64,000 bases of DNA from Flavobacterium sp. 90 (GTDB taxonomy: Bacteria > Bacteroidota > Bacteroidia > Flavobacteriales > Flavobacteriaceae): positions 6,510,001-6,574,000 of the forward strand of contig NZ_SMGE01000001.1 in the NCBI RefSeq assembly GCF_004339525.1, in the 5' to 3' direction. Below the pieces are notes generated by a model. It ran no database searches. It was not told the DNA's origin and worked only from the letters and a program-made list of their open reading frames with translations. Positions 37,523-46,387 of the stretch are shown piece by piece. A program made the translations under genes and the position numbers. Position 1 is the first letter of the stretch. Every line of letters starts with the position of its first letter.

Positions 37523-38260
37523 CTATTTTTCTTCAACAAAATTGGCGCGTATACCTCCTAGTTGATATACTTTATTGATAGTTTCACTTTCGATAATTAT
37601 GTCTTGGTAAAAAAAATTCTTTTTTACTGATTTGGCATCAAATGGTATCACTTTAGACAAATAATAACCACTGCCGGCAATATCAATAATTAATACTTTA
37701 TCATCTTTTGAAAGAGTAACCGGAATAGAAAATTCACCTGTTTTTGGATTTACTTTCACCGGAGTTGGTTCATTATTAATATTAAGCGTCAATTCTGGAT
37801 ATGTCACTTCGTCTAAAGGTTTATGGGTTTTGTCATCTAATAATTTCCCTTTAACTATTATAGAAATTTTCATTTTTACAGATTGGTTAACGGCAATTTT
37901 ACCAACGAGATGATGAGTTGGTTCTACAGATATCTCGGTTACAACAGGTTCTTTTTCTTGCGCTACAACACTCGATGTTAGTAAAACCGAAGCAGCAATT
38001 GCCGCATATTTAAGATTATTCATCCTGGAAGTTTCACTATAAACAAATTCGCTTTCTAATTGCGTTGCTTTAACTCTTGCGCAGATATTTTTATCTTTAT
38101 TCTCTACCATAAATCTGGCGATTTCAGCATTTGTTTTTCTACTTAAATCAATCACATTTTTGGCACATAAATCACAAAATGAACCTTTTGAATTTGGAAT
38201 CATTTTATCAAAATTTTCAGAACAAGGACTTGCTATTTCTAAGGTGAATTTCTTTTTCAT
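37523..38260 (-). CDS. Membrane protein with N-terminal Cys motif, unknown function
   Basis: A 245-aa protein with an unusual layout. The N-terminus is not a signal peptide but a cytosolic segment with ordered cysteines: Cys13 (SPCSENFDKM), then FCDLCAKNVIDLSR (Cys29 and Cys32) and NICARV (Cys59), which may bind a metal. One membrane segment follows at about residues 83-100 (YAAIAASVLLTSSVVAQ), then a periplasmic beta-rich domain of about 140 residues that resembles carboxypeptidase-regulatory-like modules (VKGKLLDDKTHKPLDEVTYP). I have seen this Cys-TM-beta layout in other Flavobacteria, but no function is known to me. Confidence 0.7.
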   Translation of the reverse strand: MKKKFTLEIASPCSENFDKMIPNSKGSFCDLCAKNVIDLSRKTNAEIARFMVENKDKNICARVKATQLESEFVYSETSRMNNLKYAAIAASVLLTSSVVAQEKEPVVTEISVEPTHHLVGKIAVNQSVKMKISIIVKGKLLDDKTHKPLDEVTYPELTLNINNEPTPVKVNPKTGEFSIPVTLSKDDKVLIIDIAGSGYYLSKVIPFDAKSVKKNFFYQDIIIESETINKVYQLGGIRANFVEEK

Positions 38261-38416
38261 ATGCTGTTTTATTACGTTAAAATCATTTCGAGACGATTAT
38301 TACTTATATAGAGCATATTTTGAACAGAAAGGTTGGGATGATCTTAAAATTATTATTTTTTTTACGATTATTCTTATTTTAATACCTTCTTAAGAGCTAT
38401 AAATCAAATTAACTAT

Positions 38417-38424
38417 TATATTTG
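38417..38424 (+). promoter_or_regulatory. Promoter -7 element for a 25-aa microprotein
   Basis: TATATTTG matches TAnnTTTG exactly and lies 38 bp before the microprotein ATG. No TTG at the usual distance was found. Confidence 0.5.
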
Positions 38425-38462
38425 CCGATCTCAAATCTAGATTAATTTTTAAACAAACATTT

Positions 38463-38540
38463 ATGCAAACATCTAAATACACCAAATTTGCTGTAATTGC
38501 CTTGGTGATTTTATTTATAGTGATTAGCGTTATAAGCTAG
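38463..38540 (+). CDS. 25-aa single-span membrane microprotein
   Basis: ATG 38463 to TAG 38540 encodes a 25-residue peptide: a polar start (MQTSKYTK) and then a continuous hydrophobic stretch (FAVIALVILFIVISVIS), so one membrane span with the N-terminus probably inside. A consensus -7 element lies upstream, an A-rich leader precedes the ATG, and a perfect 22-bp-arm hairpin follows 14 bp after the stop. Promoter, short frame and terminator together make a compact unit. Without conservation data it is a candidate only. It could be a small membrane regulator or a type I toxin-like peptide, neither shown. Confidence 0.55.
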   Translation: MQTSKYTKFAVIALVILFIVISVIS

Positions 38541-38554
38541 AAACACTTTAAAGT

Positions 38555-38598
38555 CAAACAATAAAAGCTCTGAAAATTTTCAGAGCTTTTATTGTTTG
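38555..38598 (+). terminator. Perfect 44-base palindrome, terminator
   Basis: Twenty-two bases starting CAAACAATAAAAGCTCTGAA (38555-38576) are followed with no spacer by their exact reverse complement (38577-38598). The right arm contains the T-rich GCTTTTATTGTTTG, so it can stop transcription in both directions. Confidence 0.85.
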
Positions 38599-38647
38599 TA
38601 ACGGTTTTAAACTAGCTGCACAAATTATAAAAAATCATATAAACTAG

Positions 38648-38655
38648 TATATTTG
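38648..38655 (+). promoter_or_regulatory. Promoter -7 element for the small lipoprotein
   Basis: TATATTTG, an exact TAnnTTTG match, 28 bp before the ATG at 38684. It is the same octamer as the one before the microprotein at 38463. Confidence 0.5.
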
Positions 38656-38683
38656 AAGTACTCCAAATTATTAAAACCAATTT

Positions 38684-38884
38684 ATGAAAACACTTAAATG
38701 CAATAAAATTACCGTTATTATTATGGCAATTTTATTTGTTACTATTAGCACAATGAGCTGTAGTACACATACCCACACACCTACTGCCGGGAATTCAGGC
38801 AAAATTCCGCCTGGACAAGCAAAAAAAATGTCAGGAAGTAAAAGCGCAAAAGCTTACGCACCGGGACAACAAAAGAAAAAATAA
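38684..38884 (+). CDS. Small PGQ-motif lipoprotein
   Basis: A 66-aa protein. Residues 1-26 are a lipoprotein signal ending in the lipobox STMSC. The mature part is short and basic, with two copies of a PPGQ/APGQ motif each followed by Lys residues (KIPPGQAKK and YAPGQQKKK) around GSKSAKAY. Similar small Bacteroidota proteins are sometimes labelled quinol oxidase subunit 4; nothing in the sequence supports a role in an oxidase. It has its own promoter and terminator. A cell-envelope role is likely from the lipid anchor, with basic repeats perhaps binding surface polymers. Confidence 0.75.
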   Translation: MKTLKCNKITVIIMAILFVTISTMSCSTHTHTPTAGNSGKIPPGQAKKMSGSKSAKAYAPGQQKKK

Positions 38885-38892
38885 TAGACACT

Positions 38893-38928
38893 AAAAAGTC
38901 TTCTGAATAATCTTTAGAAGACTTTTTT
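38893..38928 (+). terminator. Intrinsic terminator after the small lipoprotein
   Basis: Arms AAAAAGTCTTCT and AGAAGACTTTTTT with an 11-base loop, starting 9 bp after the stop codon. Confidence 0.9.
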
Positions 38929-39023
38929 ATTTTTTCTAAATATAAAACAAACTATTTTCCGCATTAGCTGAAATCTTATTCTGAATTTAGATATCTTTCC
39001 CTAATATTTTCTATATAAAATAA

Positions 39024-39278
39024 ATGGAACAAGAAAAAAATCGCCTAAGAATATTCACAAATCACGAAACCATATTAAGAGATTCTATAAAATGGTACAA
39101 TGCAACTTACAATACAGACTTTGTTTTTGTAGAATACATTGGTGATGAAGTCAACTTTGCTATTGTAGAATTTAAAAATGCTAATTTTAATCAGGTTTTT
39201 GATTTAGGCAGAATACATGGCGGTTCAGTAGAAGCAGTTGACAAAAATATATCAAATCCCAGATCTAGTTTTATGTAA
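39024..39278 (+). CDS. Small unknown protein, paralogue A
   Basis: An 84-aa cytosolic protein with no signal peptide and no known motif. It resembles the minus-strand gene product at 40100-40327 in length and in the order of conserved positions: ...YNATYNTDFVFVEYIGDE, FAIVEF, then a C-terminal LGRIHGGSVE that aligns with LGKTYGIMIE. Predicted fold is alpha plus beta. Whether it works with the 253-aa protein placed between the two paralogues is unknown. Confidence 0.65.
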   Translation: MEQEKNRLRIFTNHETILRDSIKWYNATYNTDFVFVEYIGDEVNFAIVEFKNANFNQVFDLGRIHGGSVEAVDKNISNPRSSFM

Positions 39279-39341
39279 AGATTTTTTTCTAAGAAAGTTA
39301 AACCTTGCCTGAACTTTACTTGTTTCTTAATTTACAAAAAG

Positions 39342-40103
39342 ATGAAATATAAATTTGAACAGCATAATTATTTTGATGAAAATGACAACCTTAATAAGTC
39401 ATCATCAATATTAATAATTAAGAATCAAGAGAATTATGGTGAATATTTTTCTACTGAAATATTAAATTTAAAATTAGATTATTTAAAGGAAATTGTCCAA
39501 TCACTAGAAAAAGTTTTATCTGGTGAATTACAGTATTATGATTTTGGTTATGAAGTTTATTCTATTGAATGTAAAAAAGAAATATCTCAGGTTATTGATA
39601 CTTATAATTATTGGAAATGTATTGCCGAAATCCCCACTCAGGAAGTATATGAGTTACTAAAAGATTGGAAAGATTATTTGATTAATAATTCTAAAATAGA
39701 AAAAGATATTAATGATTTAGATAATCAGATTACTTATGACTTATTTGATGGAATAACCTTATTTGAGGCAACTAACTCCTATGATAATTGGCTAAGTTCT
39801 GAAGATTATTCTGTTTATAGCAATTCATATATAGAAATACAGAACGAAAGAATTTACTTCTTTAAAGAAAATTTAAAACCATTATCTACTTTTAGATATT
39901 TTAACAAGCAGCAACTTGAGTTACTAACTGAAAAATACAATCTAAAAATAAAAGAAGAGGATAATGTTTTTTATGCTTACGCCGAGAATCATCTTTCAAG
40001 AAGATTAGAAATTTCTCAAAATGACAAACTAACTGTTATTTACGCTCTTACAGGACAATATGGCCCTGAAGGCATTTTCATTTATGGAGTTTACAAAAAT
40101 TAA
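39342..40103 (+). CDS. Unknown 253-aa cytosolic protein
   Basis: A soluble, acidic protein rich in Tyr, Asn and Lys with no signal peptide. The first 110 residues (YFSTEILNLKLDYLKEIVQS) and last 120 residues (LELLTEKYNLKIKEEDNVFY) look like two alpha/beta domains. I do not recognise a family. Its composition and solitary position downstream of a toxin locus are similar to immunity proteins, but this is only a suggestion. It overlaps the opposite-strand gene at 40100 by 4 bp at their 3' ends. Confidence 0.6.
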   Translation: MKYKFEQHNYFDENDNLNKSSSILIIKNQENYGEYFSTEILNLKLDYLKEIVQSLEKVLSGELQYYDFGYEVYSIECKKEISQVIDTYNYWKCIAEIPTQEVYELLKDWKDYLINNSKIEKDINDLDNQITYDLFDGITLFEATNSYDNWLSSEDYSVYSNSYIEIQNERIYFFKENLKPLSTFRYFNKQQLELLTEKYNLKIKEEDNVFYAYAENHLSRRLEISQNDKLTVIYALTGQYGPEGIFIYGVYKN

Positions 40104-40327
40104 AGAATACCTTTTGGTTTGAAATCTTCTATCATAATTCCATAAGTTTTCCCGAGGTAAAAGGCATCTTCTTTACTTAATTTATCCGATTCTATAGTTG
40201 CGAAAAAAGTGCCATCGTGATTCTCAAAAGCTACAATCTTAATATCAAGATTATTGCTTTTATTGTATGAATCTATCAGATTTTGCAAATCTTCAGGATC
40301 ATCCCAAGTAGCTATATTTATTTTCAT
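40100..40327 (-). CDS. Small unknown protein, paralogue B
   Basis: I start this gene at ATG 40327 (MKINIATWDDPEDLQNLIDS), giving 75 residues. A longer frame reaching 40423 would add a hydrophobic leader, but that part is not shared with the similar protein at 39024-39278. Shared features are the central DIKIVAFENHDGTFFATIE strands and the LGKTYGIMIED end. Function unknown. It converges with the 253-aa gene. Confidence 0.55.
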   Translation of the reverse strand: MKINIATWDDPEDLQNLIDSYNKSNNLDIKIVAFENHDGTFFATIESDKLSKEDAFYLGKTYGIMIEDFKPKGIL

Positions 40328-40421
40328 CTTAACTACTATTTTGAATTCTACATTAGTAATCATAGAAATGAAGGTGCATAAAATACAAATTTTGTATTTC
40401 ATTGAAAAAAGCAGTAAGTAC

Positions 40422-40461
40422 AAAAAACCTTCTGAAAGGAGGATCTTTAGAAGGTCTTTTT
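40422..40461 (-). terminator. Intrinsic terminator for the LamG-T9SS gene
   Basis: On the minus strand the stem AAAAAGACCTTCT / AGAAGGTTTTTT lies 76 bp after the stop codon at 40538 and ends in T-rich sequence. Confidence 0.75.
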
Positions 40462-40537
40462 CACTATTCCAAAAAATTTAACTTTACTAATAAACAACAT
40501 AAAAAACTAACTAACTATTTAAAAATTATCCTTAACC

Positions 40538-41455
40538 TTATTTTGAAGTGATTTTTTTAGATGGAGCATTTGTTATTTTTAGCAAATAAGTTCCTTCCGG
40601 CAAATCGTTTATGCTCATCGAATTATTACCTATTATTTTTTGTCCTTGCGAGAAAACCTCAACATTTTTTGAAACTCCGTTCACATCGCTTGAAGCAATA
40701 ATAGTTGTATTTGGTGATGCTGCTTTTACAGTAGTTTTTCCTTTTGTATTTGTCGTAGTCGCTTTTGCAGCAACTACAGGCTCCACAATATTTATCACAG
40801 GTTTAGAATTATCATAAAGTTCTGTAACCTGACTATCTGTTAGCGCAACATCATAAATTTTTAAATCATCTACATCAGCATTAATTCCAACAGTTGTATT
40901 TATTTCTCCTAATCTAAAAATGTTTCCTTTAGTAGAACGACTGATTCCATTAGCAGATTTAAGCAATTGTCCATTTCTATAAATCTTCGAAACCCTGCCA
41001 TCATACGTTATGGTATAATTGTACCAAGTATCTTTTACCAGCGGCGTCGAAACAATAACATCATTTGTAGCTCCCCAACCAGCCAAACTTAAGTCTGAGT
41101 TTGACGAAGCTGTTCCTTGCTGCAATAATCCGCAATATTGAGCACTATAAGCCGTTCCGTATCCCCAAATATAGTTCGCTGAAGAAATATCATTTAGCTT
41201 AACCCAGATACTTACCGTTCTTGCACTATTTTCCTGAGGAAGATTATCAATTACAGCTTCTAGAGCTTTATTGCTTAGTCGCTGTGCTCCTTTTGCAACT
41301 CCTGCTCTATCGTTTACGAAATTATTCGTTCCCATAAATGAAGTTGTGTTCGCGGTATTATTTAAAGTACCATTGAAATTAAATTCCTGAATCGGATTTT
41401 GTGCATTAACATTCAAATAACTTACAAACATTAATGTGAGTAGCAATTTTTTCAT
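40538..41455 (-). CDS. LamG-domain secreted protein with T9SS tail, copy A
   Basis: A 305-aa secreted protein. It has a signal peptide (MKKLLLTLMFVSYLNVNAQ), then a concanavalin A-like/LamG domain (about 20-215; RTVSIWVKLNDI, WYNYTITYDGRVSKIYRNGQ, DVDDLKIYDVALTDSQV). A Thr/Ala linker follows, and the end is a T9SS type A-like tail (VEVFSQGQKIIGNN, LPEGTYLLKI). LamG domains usually bind carbohydrates or proteins. It should be released or anchored outside by T9SS. A paralogue at 41870-42736 has the same order and nearly the same N- and C-termini, showing tandem duplication. Each copy has its own terminator. Confidence 0.85.
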   Translation of the reverse strand: MKKLLLTLMFVSYLNVNAQNPIQEFNFNGTLNNTANTTSFMGTNNFVNDRAGVAKGAQRLSNKALEAVIDNLPQENSARTVSIWVKLNDISSANYIWGYGTAYSAQYCGLLQQGTASSNSDLSLAGWGATNDVIVSTPLVKDTWYNYTITYDGRVSKIYRNGQLLKSANGISRSTKGNIFRLGEINTTVGINADVDDLKIYDVALTDSQVTELYDNSKPVINIVEPVVAAKATTTNTKGKTTVKAASPNTTIIASSDVNGVSKNVEVFSQGQKIIGNNSMSINDLPEGTYLLKITNAPSKKITSK

Positions 41456-41783
41456 AATAGTAGATTTAGGGTATTAAAAAACTCTGTGTCATTTTAACAC
41501 TGCTAAACTATATTATTATGCATTTGAGCGAAAATTTTTTCGATAACTAACCTAAATAATCGTTAAAATAACCAAAATCGATGATTTCACACGCTTAATT
41601 ACATTTACTTATACTTTTTTTAATAATAATATTAAAATAATAATTTTACTTCAATCAAAACCAAATAATCTTACGTATAAATACGTTATTTATAATTAAA
41701 TCAGAAAAATTAACATTCGCTCAAAATCAAAAATATCTGAATATTAAATACATATCAATTCTGTAGAAGTTCTGGAATACTTC
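41456..41783. other. AT-rich intergenic region, no gene
   Basis: This gap contains the presumed promoter of LamG copy A. A 9-bp inverted pair TTGAGCGAA (near 41524) and TTCGCTCAA (near 41716) is separated by almost 190 bp. No open frame of interest and no RNA gene was recognised. Confidence 0.4.
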
Positions 41784-41818
41784 AAAAAAAAACTCCATTC
41801 GCAGAAACGAATGGAGTT
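41784..41818 (-). terminator. Intrinsic terminator for LamG copy B
   Basis: Perfect arms AACTCCATTCG / CGAATGGAGTT with a six-base loop. On the minus strand a run of T follows. It is almost the same as the terminator at 43017-43050. Confidence 0.88.
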
Positions 41819-41869
41819 ATATATTTTAGAAAGCAATACTTATTATCAGTACCTCATCCTTGGCAATTC

Positions 41870-42736
41870 TTAGTTTTGACCATTTGTTATTTTCAACAAA
41901 TAAGTACCTTCAGGTAAGTCACTAATATTAGTAGTATTGTTTCTGATTATTTTTTTTCCTTGCGAAAAAACCTCAACTTTTTTTGCAATCACGTTACCTT
42001 CTGATGCGTTTTTACCGTCAGTTTTTACGTTTGCCGTTCCTTTTTTTACTGTTAATGAGTTTTCCCCCTCGGTTGTTGCAGGTTTTGAACTGTTATAAGA
42101 TTCCATAACCTGCTCGTCTGTCATAGCAACATTATAAATTTTAAGATCGTCTACATCAGCATTAATCCCAAGTGCTGTATTCATTTGTCCTAATTTAAGA
42201 ATATAACCTTTTGTTGCCCGTACAATTGCATCTGATGATTTTAACAATTCACCATTACGATAAATTTTAGATGTAGTCCCATCGTAAGTAACACTATATT
42301 GATACCAAACACCTTTGGCAAGCGGCGTTGCAACTATTACATTATTAGTAGTTCCCCAACCTGCTAAACTTAAATCAGACGTTGATCCAGTTGCAGCTTG
42401 TTGCACCAAACCAAAATATTGTGTATTTATCGGGCTTCCATAACCAAAAATATAATTTACCGAAGTAATTGCATTAAATTTCACCCAAACTGAAATTGTT
42501 CTTGGTTTATTATCCTGTGGAAGATCTCCAACAACGGTCTGCAAAAATTTATTTGTAAGTCGGATAGCGCCATTAGCAACTCCATTTCTGTCATTAGCAA
42601 AAGTCGAAGATCCTAAAAAGGAAATTGTCTTATCGCTATTACTTGTATTTCCGTCGAAATTAAATTGCTGAACGGGATTTTGAGCATTTACATTAAAGAA
42701 ACTTACAAACATTAATGTCAGTAATAATTTATTCAT
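41870..42736 (-). CDS. LamG-domain secreted protein with T9SS tail, copy B
   Basis: A 288-aa paralogue of copy A with the same layout: signal peptide (MNKLLLTLMFVSFFNVNAQ), LamG domain (residues about 20-213; RTISVWVKFNAI, WYQYSVTYDGTTSKIYRNGE, DVDDLKIYNVAMTDEQV), linker, and T9SS type A-like tail (KKVEVFSQGKKIIRNN, LPEGTYLLKI). The linker between LamG domain and tail is the most divergent part. It should be secreted by T9SS. A gap of 414 bp with its own terminator separates the two copies, so they are expressed as separate transcripts. Confidence 0.85.
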   Translation of the reverse strand: MNKLLLTLMFVSFFNVNAQNPVQQFNFDGNTSNSDKTISFLGSSTFANDRNGVANGAIRLTNKFLQTVVGDLPQDNKPRTISVWVKFNAITSVNYIFGYGSPINTQYFGLVQQAATGSTSDLSLAGWGTTNNVIVATPLAKGVWYQYSVTYDGTTSKIYRNGELLKSSDAIVRATKGYILKLGQMNTALGINADVDDLKIYNVAMTDEQVMESYNSSKPATTEGENSLTVKKGTANVKTDGKNASEGNVIAKKVEVFSQGKKIIRNNTTNISDLPEGTYLLKITNGQN

Positions 42737-43016
42737 ATTGACAGATTTTAGAGGTATTTAAAAAGGCGTTTATCTAATAATACTAGTATTATAATATATC
42801 TAGTCGAATTTATTCCGCAACGAACTCAAATAATCAAAATTGATGCGCTAAAATTTTCGATTAAATTTACTTATACAGTTGTAAATTTTGTTAAAACTAT
42901 AAATTTTATTCAACTTACCAAACGATATTCAAGTTTAAATACAGTATTCTCATAAAAATAAAATTTTGTGGCAATAAAATACAATTTACACCACTTTTTT
43001 GTAAAAATGTTTTTAC
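42737..43016. other. AT-rich intergenic region, no gene
   Basis: The gap upstream of LamG copy B is very AT-rich with no gene, tRNA or strong repeat. It presumably holds the promoter of copy B, but I could not pick out a convincing element. Confidence 0.35.
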
Positions 43017-43050
43017 AAAAAAAACTCCATTTGTGAAAACAAATGGAGTT
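43017..43050 (-). terminator. Intrinsic terminator after the PLP enzyme gene
   Basis: Arms AACTCCATTTGT / ACAAATGGAGTT with a four-base loop; on the minus strand it is followed by T-rich DNA, 22 bp after the stop codon. Confidence 0.88.
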
Positions 43051-43071
43051 CTATATTTTTAAAGTTTTTTT

Positions 43072-44112
43072 CTACTTTACGAATTCAATTTTTTGAACTT
43101 CTTCTTCATTGATACTATCAAAGAATCCTTGTTCATTCATCCAGTCATCACTAAATACTTTACTCATATAGCGTGATCCGTGATCCGGGAAGATTGCAAT
43201 AATATTACTGTCTTTTGTAAACTCTCCTTCTTCTGCATATTGTCTGATTGCCTGCATTACTGCTCCAGAAGTATATCCAACAAATAAACCTTCTTTTCTA
43301 GTGATCTCTCTGGCTGAGTGAGCACTTTCTTCATCGGTTACTTTTATGAATTTATCTATAATATCAAAATCCGTAGCCGATGGTATCAGGTTTTTACCTA
43401 AACCTTCTATACGGTAAGGATAAATTTCTTTGTTATCGAATTCTTTTGTTTCGTGGTATTTCTTCAATACTGACCCAAAAGCATCTACTCCTAAAATTCT
43501 AATATTTGGATTTTGCTCTTTTAAGAATTTTGCAGTTCCTGAGATAGTTCCTCCTGTTCCGCTACAAGCAACAAGGTGTGTAATTTGCCCTTTAGTCTGT
43601 TCCCAAATTTCAGGACCTGTAGTGTTGTAATGAGCATCAATATTTAGTTGATTAAAATATTGATTGATGTAAACAGAACCTTTTGTTTCTTCGTGTAGGC
43701 GTTTGGCGACATTATAATATGACCTTTCATCATCTGCTGAAACGTGTGCAGGGCAAACATATACTTTTGCTCCCAAACTTCTCAACATGTCAATCTTGTC
43801 TTTCGATGATTTTGAACTTACTGCCAAAATACAATTGTAACCTTTAATAATGCTTACCATTGCTAGACTAAAACCTGTATTACCAGATGTTGTTTCTATA
43901 ATGGTGTCTCCCGGTGACAGAATTCCCTTTTTCTCGGCTTCTTCAATAATATATAACGCTATTCTATCTTTTGAGGAATGTCCTGGATTAAAAGCTTCCA
44001 CCTTTGCGTAGAAATTTCCTTCTAAGTCGTCGGTAATTTTATTTAGCTTAATAAGTGGGGTGTTACCTATTAATTCTAAAACATTATTATAAGCGTTTAT
44101 TTCTTCTTTCAT
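43072..44112 (-). CDS. PLP-dependent cysteine synthase / cystathionine beta-synthase-like enzyme
   Basis: A fold-type II PLP enzyme of 346 aa when started at ATG 44112 ([20 protein letters not shown]); an in-frame ATG 24 bp upstream would add eight residues not typical of the family. Landmarks: [10 protein letters not shown], the PLP lysine in [10 protein letters not shown], the substrate loop [11 protein letters not shown] and the phosphate-binding loop [10 protein letters not shown]. It lacks the haem and CBS domains of long cystathionine beta-synthases. Probable reaction is beta-replacement on O-acetylserine or serine with sulphide or homocysteine; the exact substrate cannot be read from sequence. 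Cytosolic and monocistronic. Confidence 0.88.
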   Translation of the reverse strand: MKEEINAYNNVLELIGNTPLIKLNKITDDLEGNFYAKVEAFNPGHSSKDRIALYIIEEAEKKGILSPGDTIIETTSGNTGFSLAMVSIIKGYNCILAVSSKSSKDKIDMLRSLGAKVYVCPAHVSADDERSYYNVAKRLHEETKGSVYINQYFNQLNIDAHYNTTGPEIWEQTKGQITHLVACSGTGGTISGTAKFLKEQNPNIRILGVDAFGSVLKKYHETKEFDNKEIYPYRIEGLGKNLIPSATDFDIIDKFIKVTDEESAHSAREITRKEGLFVGYTSGAVMQAIRQYAEEGEFTKDSNIIAIFPDHGSRYMSKVFSDDWMNEQGFFDSINEEEVQKIEFVK

Positions 44113-44182
44113 AAAAAAATAGTTAATCAAAGGCATTTTAAAATAACCTTGATAGGTTGCAAATTTAACAAAAAATTTCTAA

Positions 44183-46243
44183 TTAGCTTTTAATTTTTTC
44201 TAAATCTAATAAAAAACTAAATTCTTTTGCTAAGTCTTTTAAAGCCTCAAAACGTCCTGAAGCTCCGCCGTGTCCCGCATCCATATTGGTATCTAAAAAC
44301 AAAAGATTATTATTTGTTTTCACATTTCTCAATTTGGCTACCCACTTGGCTGGCTCCCAATATTGTACCTGCGAATCGTGCAATCCGGTTGATACATACA
44401 TATTTGGATAATCTTGCGCTTTTACGTTATCGTAAGGTGAATACGACAACATATAATCATAATATTCTTTCTTGTTTGGGTTTCCCCATTCGTCATACTC
44501 TCCGGTTGTCAATGGAATGCTATCATCTAACATTGTTGTAATAACATCGACAAAAGGCACCTGAGCAATAACTCCGTTGTATAATTCCGGGGCTTCATTT
44601 ATGATAACTCCCATTAAAAGTCCTCCTGCTGATCCTCCTTCTGCATACAAATGTTTAGAGGATGTATATTTTTCGTTAATTACAAATTTAGAGCAATCGA
44701 TGAAATCTGTAAAGGTATTTTTCTTTTTTAACAGTTTTCCGTCTTCATACCATTGTCTTCCCAAATCTTCTCCTCCTCTGATATGAGCAATTGCATAAAC
44801 AAATCCGCGGTCTAACAAAGAAAGTCTTGTTGATGAAAAATAAGTATCCATTGTGATTCCGTATGATCCATATGCGTAAAGTAATAACGGATTTTTACCG
44901 TCTTTATTTAATCCTTTGCGATAAATCATCGAAATTGGCACTTTTACTCCATCTCTGGCAGTTGCCCAAACACGTTCTTCGACGTAATTTTCTTTATCAA
45001 ATTTACCACCTAAAACCTGTTGCTCTTTTAAGATTTCTTTGGTTTTAGTCTTCATATTAAAATCAATTACAGACGATGGCGTTGCAAGAGATTGATAACT
45101 ATATCTCAAAACATCTGTATCAAAATCAATATTTGAAGTTGTAAAGGCGTTATAAGTTTCGCTGCCAAATGGAAGATAATAATCAGGCTCACCATTCCAA
45201 GGCATTATACGAATATGATTTAAACCGTTTGAGCGCTCTTCTACAACTAAATAGTTTTTAAAGATTTCTATGTCTTCTAATAAAACATCTTCGCGATGCG
45301 GAATCAGATCTACCCAATTTTTCTTTCCTGTTTTATTCTCAGGCGTTTTCATCAATTTAAAATTGGTCGCCTCATCTTTATTAGTCAGAACATAAAACGA
45401 GTCTTCAAAATGCGAAATACTATATTCTAAACCACGAACACGCTTTTGAAATACTTCAAATTCTCCATCAGGATTATCTGAGTTCAAAATTCTATATTCA
45501 GTCGTTAAAGTACTTCCTGAACTAATAACGATATATTTTCTAGATTTTTCTTTACCTACAGAAACATTAAAAGTATCATCAGTTTCATTAAAAACCAAAA
45601 CATCATCTACTGAATCTGTATTTAATTTATGTTTGAAAATTTTATCAGCTCTTAAAGTAACTTCGTCTTGTTTGGTATAAAAAACTGTTTTATTATCATT
45701 TGCCCAAACAGATCCGCCTGTAGCATTTTCGATTTTATCAGACAGAATTTCTCCTGTTTCTAAGTTTTTAAACTGAATCGTATAAATTCTTCTTCCAACA
45801 ATATCAACTCCAAAACTGGCAAATTTGTTATCTGGACTTATACTTAAACCGCCTAATTTAAAATAAGCATGTCCTACTGATAATTCATTACAGTTGAACA
45901 AAATTTCTTCTTCCGCCGAAAGGCTTCCTTTTTTTCTGGCGAAAATTGGGTAATCCTTTCCGGTTTCGAAACGGGTAATATAAAAATATCCATTATAAAA
46001 ATAAGGAACAGACGAATCGTCTTCTTTAATTCTGCCTTTCATTTCTTCATACAAACTATCCTGAAGACCTTTTGTATGCGCTGTCATGCTTTGGTAGAAT
46101 GCATTTTCCTGATTTAAATAATCGATAACCTCAGGATTTTCGCGATCGTTTAGCCAAAAATAATTATCAATTCGGGCTTCTTTATGTTTTTTTAATGTTT
46201 TGGGAATTTCTTTGGCCTTTGGAGCCATTATATCGTTTTGCAT
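44183..46243 (-). CDS. Oligopeptidase B-type S9 family peptidase
   Basis: A 686-aa serine peptidase with the two-domain S9A layout. A beta-propeller (about 70-410) is followed by the alpha/beta-hydrolase domain. The nucleophile is Ser538 in EGGSAGGLLMG, preceded by the family signature AHIRGGEDLGRQWYEDGK. The catalytic Asp/His lie in the last 80 residues (STGLHDSQVQYWEP and NMDAGHGGASGR). Oligopeptidase B cuts short peptides after Lys/Arg. No signal peptide is seen, so it should be cytosolic. A second start at ATG 46228 would remove five residues. It stands alone downstream of a gap with the ybaB promoter on the other strand. Confidence 0.92.
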   Translation of the reverse strand: MQNDIMAPKAKEIPKTLKKHKEARIDNYFWLNDRENPEVIDYLNQENAFYQSMTAHTKGLQDSLYEEMKGRIKEDDSSVPYFYNGYFYITRFETGKDYPIFARKKGSLSAEEEILFNCNELSVGHAYFKLGGLSISPDNKFASFGVDIVGRRIYTIQFKNLETGEILSDKIENATGGSVWANDNKTVFYTKQDEVTLRADKIFKHKLNTDSVDDVLVFNETDDTFNVSVGKEKSRKYIVISSGSTLTTEYRILNSDNPDGEFEVFQKRVRGLEYSISHFEDSFYVLTNKDEATNFKLMKTPENKTGKKNWVDLIPHREDVLLEDIEIFKNYLVVEERSNGLNHIRIMPWNGEPDYYLPFGSETYNAFTTSNIDFDTDVLRYSYQSLATPSSVIDFNMKTKTKEILKEQQVLGGKFDKENYVEERVWATARDGVKVPISMIYRKGLNKDGKNPLLLYAYGSYGITMDTYFSSTRLSLLDRGFVYAIAHIRGGEDLGRQWYEDGKLLKKKNTFTDFIDCSKFVINEKYTSSKHLYAEGGSAGGLLMGVIINEAPELYNGVIAQVPFVDVITTMLDDSIPLTTGEYDEWGNPNKKEYYDYMLSYSPYDNVKAQDYPNMYVSTGLHDSQVQYWEPAKWVAKLRNVKTNNNLLFLDTNMDAGHGGASGRFEALKDLAKEFSFLLDLEKIKS

Positions 46244-46329
46244 TGATTAAGCATTGGTTTGTAAATTCGGAGTTGCAAAAATACTACAATCACAATAGAA
46301 CGGAATTAATTTTTTCATAAAATATTCTA

Positions 46330-46359
46330 TTGATATAATACAGCAATATACTAATTTTG
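46330..46359 (+). promoter_or_regulatory. ybaB promoter (TTG-N19-TAATTTTG)
   Basis: TTG at 46330-46332 and TAATTTTG at 46352-46359 with a 19-bp spacer match the Bacteroidota consensus. The ATG is 28 bp downstream. Confidence 0.8.
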
Positions 46360-46387
46360 TATGAAATAATTTAAAAATCAACAAAAA

